A stretch of 64,000 bases of DNA from Basidiobolus meristosporus CBS 931.73. Lineage: Eukaryota; Basidiobolomycota; Basidiobolomycetes; Basidiobolales; Basidiobolaceae. Numbering within the stretch: the first letter of the stretch is position 1; every line of letters starts with the position of its first letter. The stretch spans positions 1-64,000 of the forward strand of contig MCFE01000318.1 in NCBI GenBank assembly GCA_002104905.1, written 5' to 3'. The position numbers were made by a program, and so were the translations under genes. Of this stretch, positions 44,624 through 56,133 are shown one piece after another. Below the pieces are notes generated by a model. It saw only the letters and a program-made list of their open reading frames with translations. It was not told the origin of the DNA and made no database searches.

Positions 44624-45595
44624 GTGCACCTCCATGAAGAAGAAGATACTGACTACTTTGATCCAGCTGAAGTTCTGAAATTTGACTATGAGGACCCCAG
44701 AGAGGCACAAGAGCATATAGCTTCAATTTATGCTTCAAAGAGACACCATCCTGAAAAAAAGGTTAATCCAGGCCCAGCAACAAAAGCACCAAGATGTGAG
44801 CCAGAAGTTGTGATTGAGAAGAAAGCAGCACCCCCACTAATTTTACAAGAGTCTGCCAAGGCCAACAACTACCATATGCAGCCTAGAGTCAAGCAAAATG
44901 GCTCCCCAGAGGCTCTGACAAGTCATGATACTAGGAAGCAACATATCAATCAAGGTTGGAGAGCTACTCAGTGTATCACCATCTGTAAGAAAGACTCTAG
45001 ATGAGCACATCAGAATAAGAAAGCATCTAATTGAAGCAACCCATGGCAACCAGGTCAGGACAGTTCAAGGAAGCCAAGATATCAATAAGCTGCATCAAAG
45101 CCAGAAACACTACTACTCAGTGGCAACTGCAACAACTACAGGAACTGTGCATAATCAAGAAATCCTATGTCATATAGACAGTGGATCTGAGATATGTGTG
45201 ATGCCTTTGGAGGCTTGGAACCAGCTACCATGCAAAGACCTATTGCCCATAGACACCAATATCAATTGGAGCATGAAGGATGCCAACTCAGGGCAATCAA
45301 TGGTTTTAGGAATTATCACAGCTTCCCTCTCATCATTAAAGGAATACCTCATGAGATCCCAGTATTCATTTGTGCAAAGGCTAACTTTGAATTACTTCTT
45401 GGAAGACCATGGGAGGTGAAAGCAAGAGCAACTACAGTGAACTACCCAGATGGTTCAGCATGGTATACTATATACTCAGAGAGCCCAGGACTAACAGCAA
45501 CCTTGTGTGGTGTGGACTCAAACAATATCCAATCAATGACATCATGTAGATTTCTATCCCAAGAAAAGACAGGTGGCCTCATTGAGGATTACTGA
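44624..45595 (+). pseudogene. Aspartic protease region of the gypsy-like element
   Basis: An acidic linker (EEEDTDYFDPAEVLKFDYED) leads to a retropepsin-like region: HIDSGSEICVMPLEAW (catalytic DSG) in one frame, then FELLLGRPW, as in gypsy proteases, in another frame. At least two frame changes separate the parts. Only about 80 bases lie between its stop and the 3' LTR, so no pol follows. Confidence 0.7.
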
Positions 45596-45938
45596 GAGAG
45601 CCCTTTGTTCTCCATACTTACAGTAGTTAGCTAAAAAGTTTCAGGGAACTATTTAGCTCAAGTGGGGGGTGGATGTGGTTGGGTAAACATACCTCCCACA
45701 GACAAGTTTATTCATATAGTCATTATGATATACTTATCTGTATTCTATCTTATCAGTATTATCCCATTCTTCTTTTGCCCATAATATCAGTATTATCCCC
45801 ATGTGATGTTTACCCTGATTAGTTATTAGCATTAGTTATTGCAGATGTTATTCAACTTTGTGATCAGTATATGTATCTACATAGGGCAAGTACCTGCGTC
45901 AGTACCTGTGACATATGACCTAGGTCTGTGTTACCATC

Positions 45939-47065
45939 TGTGGTAATAGAAAGTATTCCATTACTACAATATCTCTAAACCAATATTGCACTCATTTCTT
46001 TATTTTGCTTTTTGCTATCATAACACACAAGTGAAAGATCAAGCATTTCCAACTTTGAAGAAAAAATGCTCCAGACCCTGGCAAGCAATCCACCCAAGAA
46101 TATTATGTCATACAGAACACATAGTAGCCAGCACATGTTTCAAATTACAGCTCATTTGAAGCAGTACTTAAGGAGTTATAACCAAAAGAGTCCAATTATT
46201 ATAAATACTATGCATTATTGCTAGGATTACTATGGTGACTTTGATTGCCTGTAACTTTCAAACCAGCAAGTCAAATCATGTGATACTTTCACAGGTGCTG
46301 CGTCTATGTCCAATCTGCACTACTGCAAATTTTAGTCTTGTACCACGTGTATTGCTTGCGCAATTGCCCAAAAACTTTGATCATTCAAGATTTTCATATA
46401 TATGACTTCCCCAGCTGAAAAATAAAGGGAGAGCCTCTCTTTCCAGAATCTCCACACTACAATTACAAGTTTAAAGGCTATTAGACCTCCCCTGCATCAC
46501 TTGCACTGTTGAGTATTCTGACTTTGATTGGCACTACATCAGTAAAGAGACTGCAAAGTGCCCAAGAATCCAATCTAAGTTCTACAACAAAACTACCACT
46601 TTTCCATTGGAAACGTCTCCTCTAAGAAACCCCTTTACTCTAAAGACACCACTTTAGACACCCCTTTGGTGTAAAGTCCACCTTAGAGGCCACTACAAGA
46701 AGCCCCTTTACTCAAAAGACATCCCTTTGGACACCCCTTCAGGTTAAAGGGGAGTTCAGAATCTCCATATTAGGATATATTTTCTCAGAAAGGAAAGTGA
46801 GCTCCAAGTAAGGAAAGGTTACTATAAAAGTAAATAAGCCCATTAGTTGACAGAAGGTCAGAACACTGCTGTAGAAGTGATAAACACTGCCTGCAGTATA
46901 TTTTGAGCCTAAGATTGAGGAAATTAGTGAAAGTTATATCTTCTATTGGTATATCAAACTCCCAATAAACTATTTCAATATTAGCATACTGAAAGTTGTT
47001 GTATAATGTTGATTAGCCTCTGCATTGTAGAACAAGCCCCAAACTAATCATAATACAACACAACA
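45939..47065. mobile_element. 1127-bp insertion in the 3' LTR (probable solo LTR)
   Basis: The insert begins TGTGGTAATAG and ends ACAACACAACA, within LTR sequence that is continuous at 43118 (TTACCATCCCTACC). CATC is present on both sides (45935-45938 and 47066-47069), fitting a 4-bp target duplication. There is no coding frame. At 46615-46750 there is a local repeat of CCCCTTTACTC/AAAGACAnCnCTTT units. Its size and TG...CA ends suggest a solo LTR of another family. Confidence 0.55.
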
Positions 47066-47607
47066 CATCCCTACCATTTCAATTCCATATATGGTGTTTC
47101 AATGTTGCACAGGTTTCAGACTACTGATTGCTGATTGGTTCAATGTGCTGTGCCTTTTAGAACCTTCCAGGAAATTTTTGGCATATTTTTAGCTTATAGT
47201 GATGTCATCAAAAATTCCACTGATGCCTAGTATCTTCTAGAACCTTGTCATTAGTAATCACTTGGCAATCAGGAAAAGTATTTAAGGGAAAGCAATCCTT
47301 CATCAATAAATCATGCCTTCTATCAGTAACACTTCTACCTTATTGATTAGCAGTTGATCACTGCACCTGCCTTCAACAGAATATCTCAGACCTGCCATCA
47401 AGGAGCTTTTCAGGGTAGTGCACAAGACACACAGAGGCCTTTGGAGACACTTGGAGCACCTAGGAAGCTAGAGAAGCAGGAGCTTTTACCATAGTGACAT
47501 ATTGACAAAGACACCAGTGGTTAGACACAGAGGTTATTGCACCCATCAGACACCTCACAGACCTTGAGTTGTGTAGCTTCTCCCAGGAGTACCTCTACAC
47601 CACTATA

Positions 47608-48007
47608 CCACTGGTCTTTATCACTGCAAGGTCCTTCATTGCTACTTTGACTGAGTGCTTCTTGAGTGTTAACATGCTTTTTCCTTGATGAATGTTGGGC
47701 TGGCATATCCATGTCTGCCTGCTTGTCCCATATTAGCAAACTTCTAGCTACCTAGGCATTACTTTGACGCTTGTCTGAAGCTTTTGACCTTGCTTGCAAC
47801 AGGCTCTTGAGGAAGCTGCTGGTTTTTAGCCATGGCACCCTTGTTCTTCTGCTTTTAATAGTTTCTGCTACTTTTAAGATACTTTCTTAGTATACCAATG
47901 CTGGCCCAAGATCTGTTTGCCCATTTGAAATCTTGGATAATACTCATGGAACAAGTAAAGTGCATTCCACTTGGCCTTGAGTTCCTGATGGAATCATGGT
48001 ATGCCAG
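47608..48007 (-). pseudogene. ORFA copy 2, repeat and linker part
   Basis: The minus strand encodes one repeat unit (LIWDKQADMDMPAQHSSRKKHVNTQEALSQSS) and the upstream TCSMSIIQDFKWANRSW and ILRKYLKSSRNY linker. It lies between the gag-protease element and the solo LTR at 48008. It aligns with 60240-60600 (plus) and 31260-31660 (minus). Confidence 0.6.
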
Positions 48008-49078
48008 TGTGATGGTGTATAAGTTCAAGGAAGCAATACGTCCCACACTTCTCAAGTGTTATGTGTGTGGGGTGCTCACTGGGTGCAATAACCTCTGGCA
48101 AAAGCTTGCTAGGAATACTTGGGTTCTGTCTCTAATCAAATGTGAAGGGGAATAAAGCCACAAGCTTGTCAAGGGAAAACTATTGAGCTACAATCCCCAA
48201 CTTAGTTGGTGTCTTAACAAAAGTATGTGCTGGGTTCAGCATCCTTTGAGATGACAATGTACTAAAGCTTCCAAAGTCAAAACAACTGTAAACTCCACCA
48301 GCAGGGACTTGATAAGAATGCAGCTGTGGTCAATAGTTACAAAGACAGAAAAGTATCTTTGCCTGTACAAGAACAAACTTGGGAAAGAATCAAATATAAT
48401 AAAAGATACCTACTCCGAGTATTCCTCACAAGTAGTGCCTCCAAGGTCAGTTGGCTGTCAGCGTGGTTTCCTGGGAGTGTCCTGTGGTATGGGGTTGGAA
48501 GTTCAGGTAGCAGTAGGTAGCAGTGATCACACTAATCAACAAGTTGGTATATTGATAAAAGGGATGATGATTTATTGTTGAGGGAGAGCCTCCCTTATAT
48601 ACTTTTCTTACTGGCTAAGTGATTACTAATCATGGTGTTCCAGAAGGTTCTGGATATCAGTAGAAATCTTAATGACATCAGAATGACCTAAGAATGTTCT
48701 AAGTAGGTGCCAGAAGGTTCTAAGAGGCAGAGCACATCCAACCAATCAGGAATCAGTATTCTGAAACCTGCGTAACATGGGGATACCATATATGGTATGG
48801 AAATGGAAGGGATGGTGACACGGGTTGATCATGTGTCACAGTTACTGGCGCGGGTACTTGCCTAATATAGAAGTACTTATAGCTAGTAATCTTACATAAA
48901 GTGAGGGGTAACTTATGCAATAAGGTAAGCAGGTGTGATAGTCAACCGACTTATGGGATAGTACTGATTGGGTAAGATAAATGGGATAAAACTAAAATAA
49001 GTGTAGTAGAGATATAGGGAAGTAGAAAATAAGGGAATGAGCACATCTGTCAGTGGGTGTCACTGTCACCCCACTACA
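48008..49078 (-). repeat. Solo LTR, 1071 bp (long-LTR subfamily)
   Basis: The plus strand reads TGTGATGGTGTATA to CCCCACTACA. Flanking 4-mers are CCAG (48004-48007) and CCGG (49079-49082), a duplication with one change; the empty site is readable near 31655. It shares blocks with the 800-bp gypsy LTR in reverse orientation (CCATATATGG, ACATCCAACCAATCAGG, GCGGGTACTTGCC), so it belongs to the same lineage. Near-identical to 52703-53772. Confidence 0.85.
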
Positions 49079-49680
49079 CCGGCCATAAGGTGATGGTATG
49101 CTAGACTTCCTACAGCCCTTGAATATAAGCCTACTGTCCATTATTGACCTTAATGGCTTCATGGATCTTCAATGTCTTTTATTTCTAGGCCCTGGTATAA
49201 GCACCACATTGTCTCCCTCCCATGCTGTGATAGATTCTTTTGTGGGCTTTAACTTTGGTCACTTATGCTGTGCTTCAAAGACTGTACATTTTTCCTCTGC
49301 TGTTACATTAGGAAATGGCTCAATTCTTGGCTGTGACACTGAGCTACCTGAGTTCCTTCTTTGCAGCAAAGACACTGCTTTCTCTACCTGGGGTATTGAT
49401 TGCTCTACATGTATTATCTGCTCATCCGGTTTCTGGATTACTTCCTGATTTCTCAGGGCCATTGCATCTATCCTATCTGGCAGTGTTCCTAATTGCTTCA
49501 TTAATGCTTTGGTATGAGCTGACAGCATACTTGCTAATATGGGTGGTGGTGATGTTATGATGGCTACTTGCTGGTCCTCAACTGAGTTACTACATTTGCT
49601 ACATTCTCATCTGCCTGAGCATAATAGTCAGCTTGTGGCTCTACAGAGGTTCTCAATTGCCTACTTGACTGAGAGCCTGA
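49079..49680 (-). pseudogene. ORFA copy 2, coiled-coil part
   Basis: The minus strand encodes LSAHTKALMKQLGTLPDRIDAMALRNQEVIQK and IIHVEQSIPQVEKAVSLLQ, a likely coiled coil, followed by SQPRIEPFPNVTAEEKCTVFEAQHK. It ends near 49680, where it meets a plus-strand transposase copy head to head. This copy preserves the readable frame best in this segment. Confidence 0.62.
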
Positions 49681-51665
49681 GGAGTATAGCTCTGACAAAG
49701 AAGGCTCACAGATGGATTGTGAGCCTATCTCCCCAAACAATAGTAACACACATGAGCCTGGTCAAATCACATATTGCAATGAAACAACACCCATTGAAAC
49801 AAATGCCAAGGATACTTTATGGAGCCAGGAAAGCCCAGTAAACCATCTACCGGTAAATGATGTAATGCTGTAGCTAGTGAAGTGGTGTGTTTCCACTAAT
49901 ATCAATAATTGGTGCTTTGAGGATTTATTACTACTTGTTGCCAAAATTATTCTGGGATGCTACTTACCATATTGATGGCATAAGTGGACAACTATCATGA
50001 GGCTTGCACCTTATGACCCAGAGACTGTTCTGACTACAGCATGTGCTGACAGTTGTATGGCATACACATCCAAAATGCTACCATTGCAATGTGTCCCAAT
50101 TGTCAGGAATCCACCACCATTGAGGGAAAACATTGTTCACACTCCAGATATATTCTGGTAATACCCTGTCTAAAGAAGCCAATGCAATCCAACAAATAGT
50201 GCAAAGGTATACAGTACTGCACTCAGTATCAATCAAGCTCAAACATATTGGAAATATTCAATGGCAAACATTACAAACAGCCAGGATACAAGGGCTACTT
50301 TGAAGGTATGTACTGCCTTAGCACTTAATGGGTTTTTATTAAATAAGTACTTGACCAGCACATGCTGCTGGCCACTGATTCTCATTGATCTAAATCTGCC
50401 ACCTTTCTTATGGTATCCAAGCAAATATCTGATGGTAGCCTCACTGGTATCTGGGCCTAAATCACTGTCCAACTTGTATTGCTACCTGCATCCATTGCTG
50501 GATGAATTTATTATGCATTCCAGCAGGTTAACAGTAAATGGCTATCATGCCAAAGTGCATATTATAATCTGCATTGGTGATAACCCAGCCATCAGAAAGA
50601 TAGCTGGCTTTTCTGGGCACTATGGATGGTATTGCTGTCAAATGTGTAAGATCCTGGGATTTACTCCATAACTCTCACACATCATTATTGCCCAAACATC
50701 AGCACTAAGTACATCATCTTACCACAGAGTGATTGTACAGAAGTCAGCATGCAATTGCAGCAAAGTTGGCAAGCTATAAGTCATTAGCTGGAATATGACA
50801 TCAGTTTGAAACCTGAGATACTTAAGATAAATGGTATCTGTATGGAGCAAAAGCTTTCCTTTGGGAGCAATGCATTGGATTTTCAACAATATCCCTTTAC
50901 TGATGACCAAGTTGTACCTGGGGAATTTCAAGCTAAATGAGCCCTTCAAGATAACAGAGAAGCTTGAAAGAATTTGCTAGATGTTACAGAGCATCCTTTA
51001 CCCTAAATATCTCAAATGGGACCCAATCAATATTCATATGAATATGCACAAATACAAATGCAAAGATTGGATGAACTGGATACATATTTATTCAAGTGGC
51101 CTTCTGAGCCATTCCTATCAAGAGTACACTGGAAGCATTGGGAATCATATGTGGACATTGTAGGAGTATTTATGCAGAAGTAGAGAACCAATGCCAACTT
51201 GAAGCATCAACAGCTTTTATGAAAAGTGTCTGTGATGGGACTTGAGCAGTTATACTACAAACATAAAGCTCAATGTGTTGATCTCTGCTGCTACTATATC
51301 CATTCTCTACTCCATCTGGCTTGGTGTGTGAATATTACTGTGCCTTGCTTCACCTTTGGGGAGTTTCCTATGGAGCAGATGTGTGGGGAGGTGGGAAGAC
51401 AAATCAAATTGCAGGTACTGCCATATCCCAGTCTCATCAAGTATATCACCTTCAGGTCTGTCATGGATGTGATGAGTTGGCACACAGAGGATAGCCAGGA
51501 AAAGTTGGAAAATACTGTGGACAGATGTGCACATGGTGACACCTATGCCTAGGGCATTAAGAAGCTAAGCAGCCCCAATGAGTGGGTAATCAGTGATGTA
51601 ATACAAATTTGTGTTGGGTACAACAAGCAACATTTCTTGGCAGCTAAATTTGAGTGCTGTGTGTC
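49681..51665 (+). pseudogene. Tnp2-like transposase, plus-strand copy
   Basis: Blocks in order: KKAHRWIVSLSP (N-terminal); a CX2C-type segment near 50090 (CPNCQESTT); ALALNGFLLNKYLTSTCCWPL with LIDLNLPP; YLHPLLDEF; then IICIGDNPAIRKIAGFSGHYGWYCC. Further on, at 51226-51552, come LLHLAWCVNITVPCFTFGEFPMEQMCG and VLPYPSLIKYITFRSVMDV. The FPMEQMCG block is typical of fungal Tnp2-group transposases. Stops separate these parts. Its 3' end is cut at 51665 by a copia gag fragment. Confidence 0.6.
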
Positions 51666-51981
51666 ACCTAATGTCTTCTAGGCATTCTTTGCTGTTTTTG
51701 CACATGAGCATTGAATTAGCAACTTGTTTTTGACATGGAGGCAAATGCAGTTAACAGCACTTTGATCTTTCTTCTTGTACTTGAAGGGTTTCTCTCCTAT
51801 GCTTTTAGCAGGGCATTCTTCACCCATGACAATATCCCAAAGACCTCTTTCTTGTAGCAGCATAGTCATGTTCACCTTCCCCACTTGGTAGTTAGATGCA
51901 TTCAACTTTTCAGCAGACAGAAAATTGCTATGATAGCAGTAGTAGACATTGCAGAGAGCAATAACTTAAGGGCTCATAACC
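51666..51981 (-). pseudogene. Copia gag start (minus)
   Basis: The minus strand encodes NASNYQVGKVNMTMLLQERG and LWDIVMGEECP, the first part of copia gag. It is preceded by the primer site GGTTATGAGCCC (complement at 51970-51981). Truncated at 51666. Confidence 0.8.
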
Positions 51982-52329
51982 TACTGTAAGAATCTTGGAG
52001 AAACTGAAAGTAATTGGGAGAACAAGTAGATTATTAGGTTCTCACTTAATGATGTAATTAGTGTGTAAGTAGTGTTTATACTTCTACTTGGACTTGGCTT
52101 GAAAACACCTAGAGTAGGTCCAGAAAGTTCCTAAGAGCATATGTGCCACATCTGGGGCTGTTCCAACAATGCTGAGAATTTTCATATTCTGGGTACCTCA
52201 TATTTTGGTGAAAATACTCAGAGCAAATCTCAACAAGGATTTTGGTCAGTATTCTCTAGGATTTGGAGGTAATGATCTAAGTGACCAAGTTAGGTGAATA
52301 TTTAGATAGAATTACATGTCTTTACAACA
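51982..52329 (-). repeat. Copia LTR (minus, 5' LTR of the 51.7-kb fragment)
   Basis: The plus strand reads TACTGTAAGAATCTTGG to CTTTACAACA, the reverse complement of the copia LTR, directly adjoining the primer site. Confidence 0.85.
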
Positions 52330-52702
52330 CCCTGGACTTGATCAGATTCCTTGCTGTGGTATTGTAGGGTCTGTTTGCCTTACTCTCATTGCAGTGGCCT
52401 AAAAATATGCATCTTCACATTTTGGCTCAAATTTTGACTGATGTTCAGGAAGTTTCTTAGCATATAGTGTACACTGATATACTTTGAGATGTTCTGTACT
52501 TGTATAGTATTCAAATAAGCCGCAAATGGAGTACAATCACAAAGTATGCTGTTGTAACTTCTATTTTTAAGTTATGCAGCTGTGTCAACTGATTCCCCCT
52601 GTTAAACAAAGGATACTTTTTGATCACAGATCATAGATCTACCGTATCAGTTATTGATATGCTTGCAATTTCTGCAACTCTACTTTGCTATGAGGAGTAC
52701 GG
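52330..52702 (-). pseudogene. Copia integrase C-terminal linker fragment
   Basis: The minus strand aligns with 33830-34210 of the complete copia (the region encoding NRILCDSTTFEAWYG and the following linker). It is interrupted by the solo LTR at 52703-53772 and resumes at 53773. Confidence 0.75.
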
Positions 52703-53772
52703 TGTGGTGGTGTATAGGTCCAAGGGAGAGATATGTCCAACACTTCTCAAGTGTTTTGTGTGTGGGGTATTCACTGGGTGCAATAACCTCTGGCAAAAGC
52801 TTGCTAGGAATACTTGGGTTCTGTTTCTAATCTAATGTGAAGGGGAATAAAGCCACAAGCTTGTCAAGGGAAAACTATTGAGCTACAATCCCCAACTTAG
52901 TTGGTGTCTTAACAAAAGTATGTGCTGGGTTCAGCATCCTTTGAGATGACAATGTACTAAAGCTTCCAAAGTCAAAACAACTGTAAACTCCACCAGCAGG
53001 GACTTGATAAGAATGCAGCTGTGGTCAATAGTTACAAAGACAGAAAAGTATCTTTGCCTGTACAAGAACAAACTTGGGAAAGAATCAAATATAATAAAAG
53101 ATACCTACTCCGAGTATTCCTCACAAGTAGTGCCTCCAAGGTCAGTTGGCTGTCAGCATGGTTTCCTGGGAGTGTCCTGTGGTCTAGGGTTGGAAGTTCA
53201 GGTAGCAGCAGGTAGCAGTGATCACACTAATCAACAAGTTGGTATATTGATAAAAGGGATGATGATTTATTGTTGAGGGAGAGCCTCCCTTATATACTTT
53301 TCTTACTGGCTAAGTGATTACTAATCATGGTGTTCCAGAAGGTTCTGGATATCAGTAGAAATCTTAATGACATCAGAATGACCTAAGAATGTTCTAAGTA
53401 GGTGCCGGAAGGTTCTAAGAGGCACAGCACATCCAACCAATCAGGAGTCAATATTCTGAAACCTGTGTAACATGGGGATACCATATATGGTATGAGAATG
53501 GTAGGGATGGTGACACGGGTTGATCATGTGTCACAGTTACTGGCGCGGGTACATGCTTAATATAGAAGCACTTGTAGCTAGTAATGTTACATAAAGTGAG
53601 GGTAACTTATGCAATAAGGTAAGCAGGTGTGATAGTCAACCAACTTATGGGATAGTACTGATTGGGTAAGATAAATGGGATAAAACTAAAATAAGTGTAG
53701 TAGAGATATAGGGAAGTGGAAAATAAGGGAATGAGCACATCTGTCAGTGGGTGTCACTGTCACCCCACTACA
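52703..53772 (-). repeat. Solo LTR, 1070 bp, exact 4-bp target duplication
   Basis: The plus strand reads TGTGGTGGTGTATA to CCCCACTACA, flanked by ACGG on both sides (52699-52702 and 53773-53776). The empty copia site is readable in the complete element near 33800-33840. It is nearly identical to 48008-49078 over its whole length. Confidence 0.9.
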
Positions 53773-54568
53773 ACGGTACAGTAGTCTCTTGATTTTGCAG
53801 AAGTGGATGACAAGTTTTGAGGTATATTCTCCACCATAGTCAGAGTGAATTTTCTTGATTTTTTCTCCAGCTTTGCTCTCCACCACAGCATTAGACTCCA
53901 TAAGCTTAGACAGAGCTTCTTCCTTTCTCTGCACAAAGTACACCTCCATGTATCTTGTATAATCATCAGCAAAAGTGATTAAATAATTCATCCTACCTAA
54001 GGATAATTTTGCATAGGTCCACAAGGATCTGAGTGAGTTAGATCTATAATTTTGCTGGTTGTGACTAGCCCAGAGCCCTTGAACAGTTCTCTGGCCTATT
54101 TTCTATGTACACAGGCTTCACGGTACTACAAATCAGCTGTGGAATCAACTTTACTCTGGAATTAGCTAATCTTTAACTATTTTGCTCAAATAATGAAAAT
54201 TGATGGGTACAAATGTCTAATGAAAAGCATTAGTGTTTCTTCAGCCAAGTTAATTGGCTTCCTGTTATGATGGAATATAGGTCAAGTTGTACAGATTCTG
54301 ATCTCCAATACACAAAGCAATATGAACACCATTGTGATCAGTGATGCTGCATCCAGAATTGTCAGAGCTGAAACTGAGTCCCTCTGGTGCAGCCTTGCTT
54401 ACAGATAGTAGGTTCTTGGCTATTTCAAGTACATAAAATATTTCTTTAAGAGTCAGTATATGGCTTCCTTCACTTCTTCTAAGGTTTACTAGGATGGCTC
54501 CTCCTCCTATTGCATTGGGTGTTATATTGTCACCAATGAAAACCTTCCTAACTGGAATTTTCGATATT
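53773..54568 (-). pseudogene. Copia protease-integrase fragment
   Basis: The minus strand encodes FADDYTRYMEVYFVQRKEEAL and KIHSDYGGEYTSKLVIHFCK (integrase core). Further along are LRRSEGSHILTLKEIFYVLE and IGDQNLYNLTYIPS (the protease-integrase spacer). Stops are present. It ends at the MITE target site (54566-54568). Confidence 0.8.
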
Positions 54569-54779
54569 AGACTTGTTCCATCATTCCAGCTGATCATAGT
54601 GCCCAATAGTGCCATAGCATGCCAGATGGTGCCTGATCATACCACAGAGTGCTTGATGGTGCCATACAGTGCCAATTTGGGATCAAAATTGACATGCATA
54701 TGACCCTAAAATATCAAATTAATAACAAAATATACAGCACTTTCTGGCACTATGATCAATGGCACAATGGAGCAAGTCT
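54569..54779. mobile_element. 211-bp MITE of the Harbinger family
   Basis: Left end AGACTTGTTCCAT; right end AATGGAGCAAGTCT, its near-perfect inverse. Flanked by ATT on both sides (54566-54568 and 54780-54782). The inside has several GTGCC/GGCAC motifs like the subterminal parts of the 25094 element and no ORF. Inserted in a copia protease/gag region; the uninterrupted site is around 33005-33025. Confidence 0.85.
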
Positions 54780-55483
54780 ATTATATAAAAGTTCCTTTCA
54801 GTGTGTAAAGTGTCAAGATGCTCAGAGTCAATAAACCACATGTGAGAATCCTTGTCTGTGGTGGTATTTAGTGCTAATATGAATAGTCTCTATTCTATTA
54901 CTGCAGCAATTCCCTATTTAGGCTTTTCCTGCAAGCTATCTCTTTTTTTGAAATGCTGGTCTGATGAGTGTCCTTTTCTTTTGCAATAGTTGAGACACAA
55001 ATTGGCATTGCCTTTAGGAGGGTCCTAATTATCTTTTCTATGGGCTATTATTGCTTATTAATGCATTTTCTTTTTACTTCTTGTTGGCACTTGATTTTCT
55101 CAATTCTACATCTGGAAGACTTCCTTCAACCTAATTTATGGTCAAATCTTCAGTTCTGGACTGTAGTGCTGATACAACGGCCATGAAAGTTGTATTTCAG
55201 GCTCTTCAGGATGGTAACTGTCATATCCATCTCAGTAGTTAGTACACCCACAGGTTCCACCTCATTCACCTGCTACATAATTCTGTTAATTAGATTTTTC
55301 ATTTCTCTGCCTGGCAGCAGCTTTGTGGTAAAGAGTTTTTGTTACAAATACATTTTCTTAGCAGCTAGACTGGTATGTGTCTTCTAGTGCCTTCCCAGCA
55401 TTTTTTTCTGTTGTTGCTCTTTACCATTGAATTAGCAAGTTTGTCTTTGACATAGAGGCATTTGCAGTTAAAGACACTCATTA
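54780..55483 (-). pseudogene. Copia gag fragment (minus)
   Basis: The minus strand aligns with 32340-33005 of the complete copia: the end of gag, the zinc-knuckle region and the segment before the protease. It has many stops. It forms one copia copy with 53773-54568 and 52330-52702. Confidence 0.75.
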
Positions 55484-55487
55484 GAGT

Positions 55488-56133
55488 TATCCACATCTCA
55501 TGTATATCCTGCTTAGTTATTAGCATTGGTTATCCCAGATGTTATTCCGCTTTGTGATCCATTACACATGACTCCAGTCTGTGATACCATCCCTTCCATT
55601 TAAATACCATATATAGCATTTCTATATTTTACAGGCTTCAGACTACTCATTCATGATTGGTTGGATGTGCTGAGCCCTTTAGAACCTTCCAGGACATTCT
55701 TGACGTAGTTATAGCTCATAGGGATGTCATCAAGGATTCTGCTGATGACTGAAATTTTCTAGAACCTGGTCATTAGTTGTCACTTGGCAATCAGGAGAAG
55801 TATTTAAGGGTGGTCAATCCCTCATCAATACATCATCCCTTCTATCAGTAATACTTCTCCCTTATTGATTAGTAGTTGATCATTGCACCTGCCTTCAACA
55901 GAAATATCTCAGACCTGCCATCAAGGAGCTTTCCAAGGGTAGTGCACAAGACACACAGAGGCCTTTGCAGACACTTGGAGCACCTAGGAAGCTAGAGAAG
56001 CAGGAGCCTATTCCATAGTGACATCTTAGCAAAGACACCAGCAGGTTCAACCCAGAGGTTATTGCACCCATCAGACACCTCACACACCTTGAGTTGTGTA
56101 GCTTCTCCCAGGAGAACCTCTACACCAACAACA
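55488..56133 (+). repeat. 5'-truncated gypsy-like LTR
   Basis: Matches about 43000-43662 of the gag-protease element LTR, from TAGTTATTAGCA to CTCTACACCAACAACA. The first 140 or so bases of the LTR are missing. Confidence 0.8.

Larger units (their letters stand above)
42863..47607 (+). mobile_element. Gypsy-like LTR element with gag and protease only
   Basis: The 5' LTR is 42863-43662 (TGTGGTACGG to CCACCACA, 800 bp). The 3' LTR starts at 45674 (TGTGGTTGGG), is split by an insertion at 45939-47065 and ends near 47607. A primer-like site, TGGCACCCAATGTGGGG, follows the 5' LTR and a purine tract, AGTGGGGGGTGGA, precedes the 3' LTR. The internal part is only about 2.0 kb and encodes gag and an aspartic protease; no RT, RNase H or integrase is present. 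It lies inside an ORFA copy. No clear target duplication is seen at the outer ends. Confidence 0.82.

Noticed and set aside
48309-48581. 90-residue ORF repeated at 53004-53276
   Set aside because: Both lie inside the duplicated solo LTRs; the frame shows no protein-like conservation beyond DNA identity.
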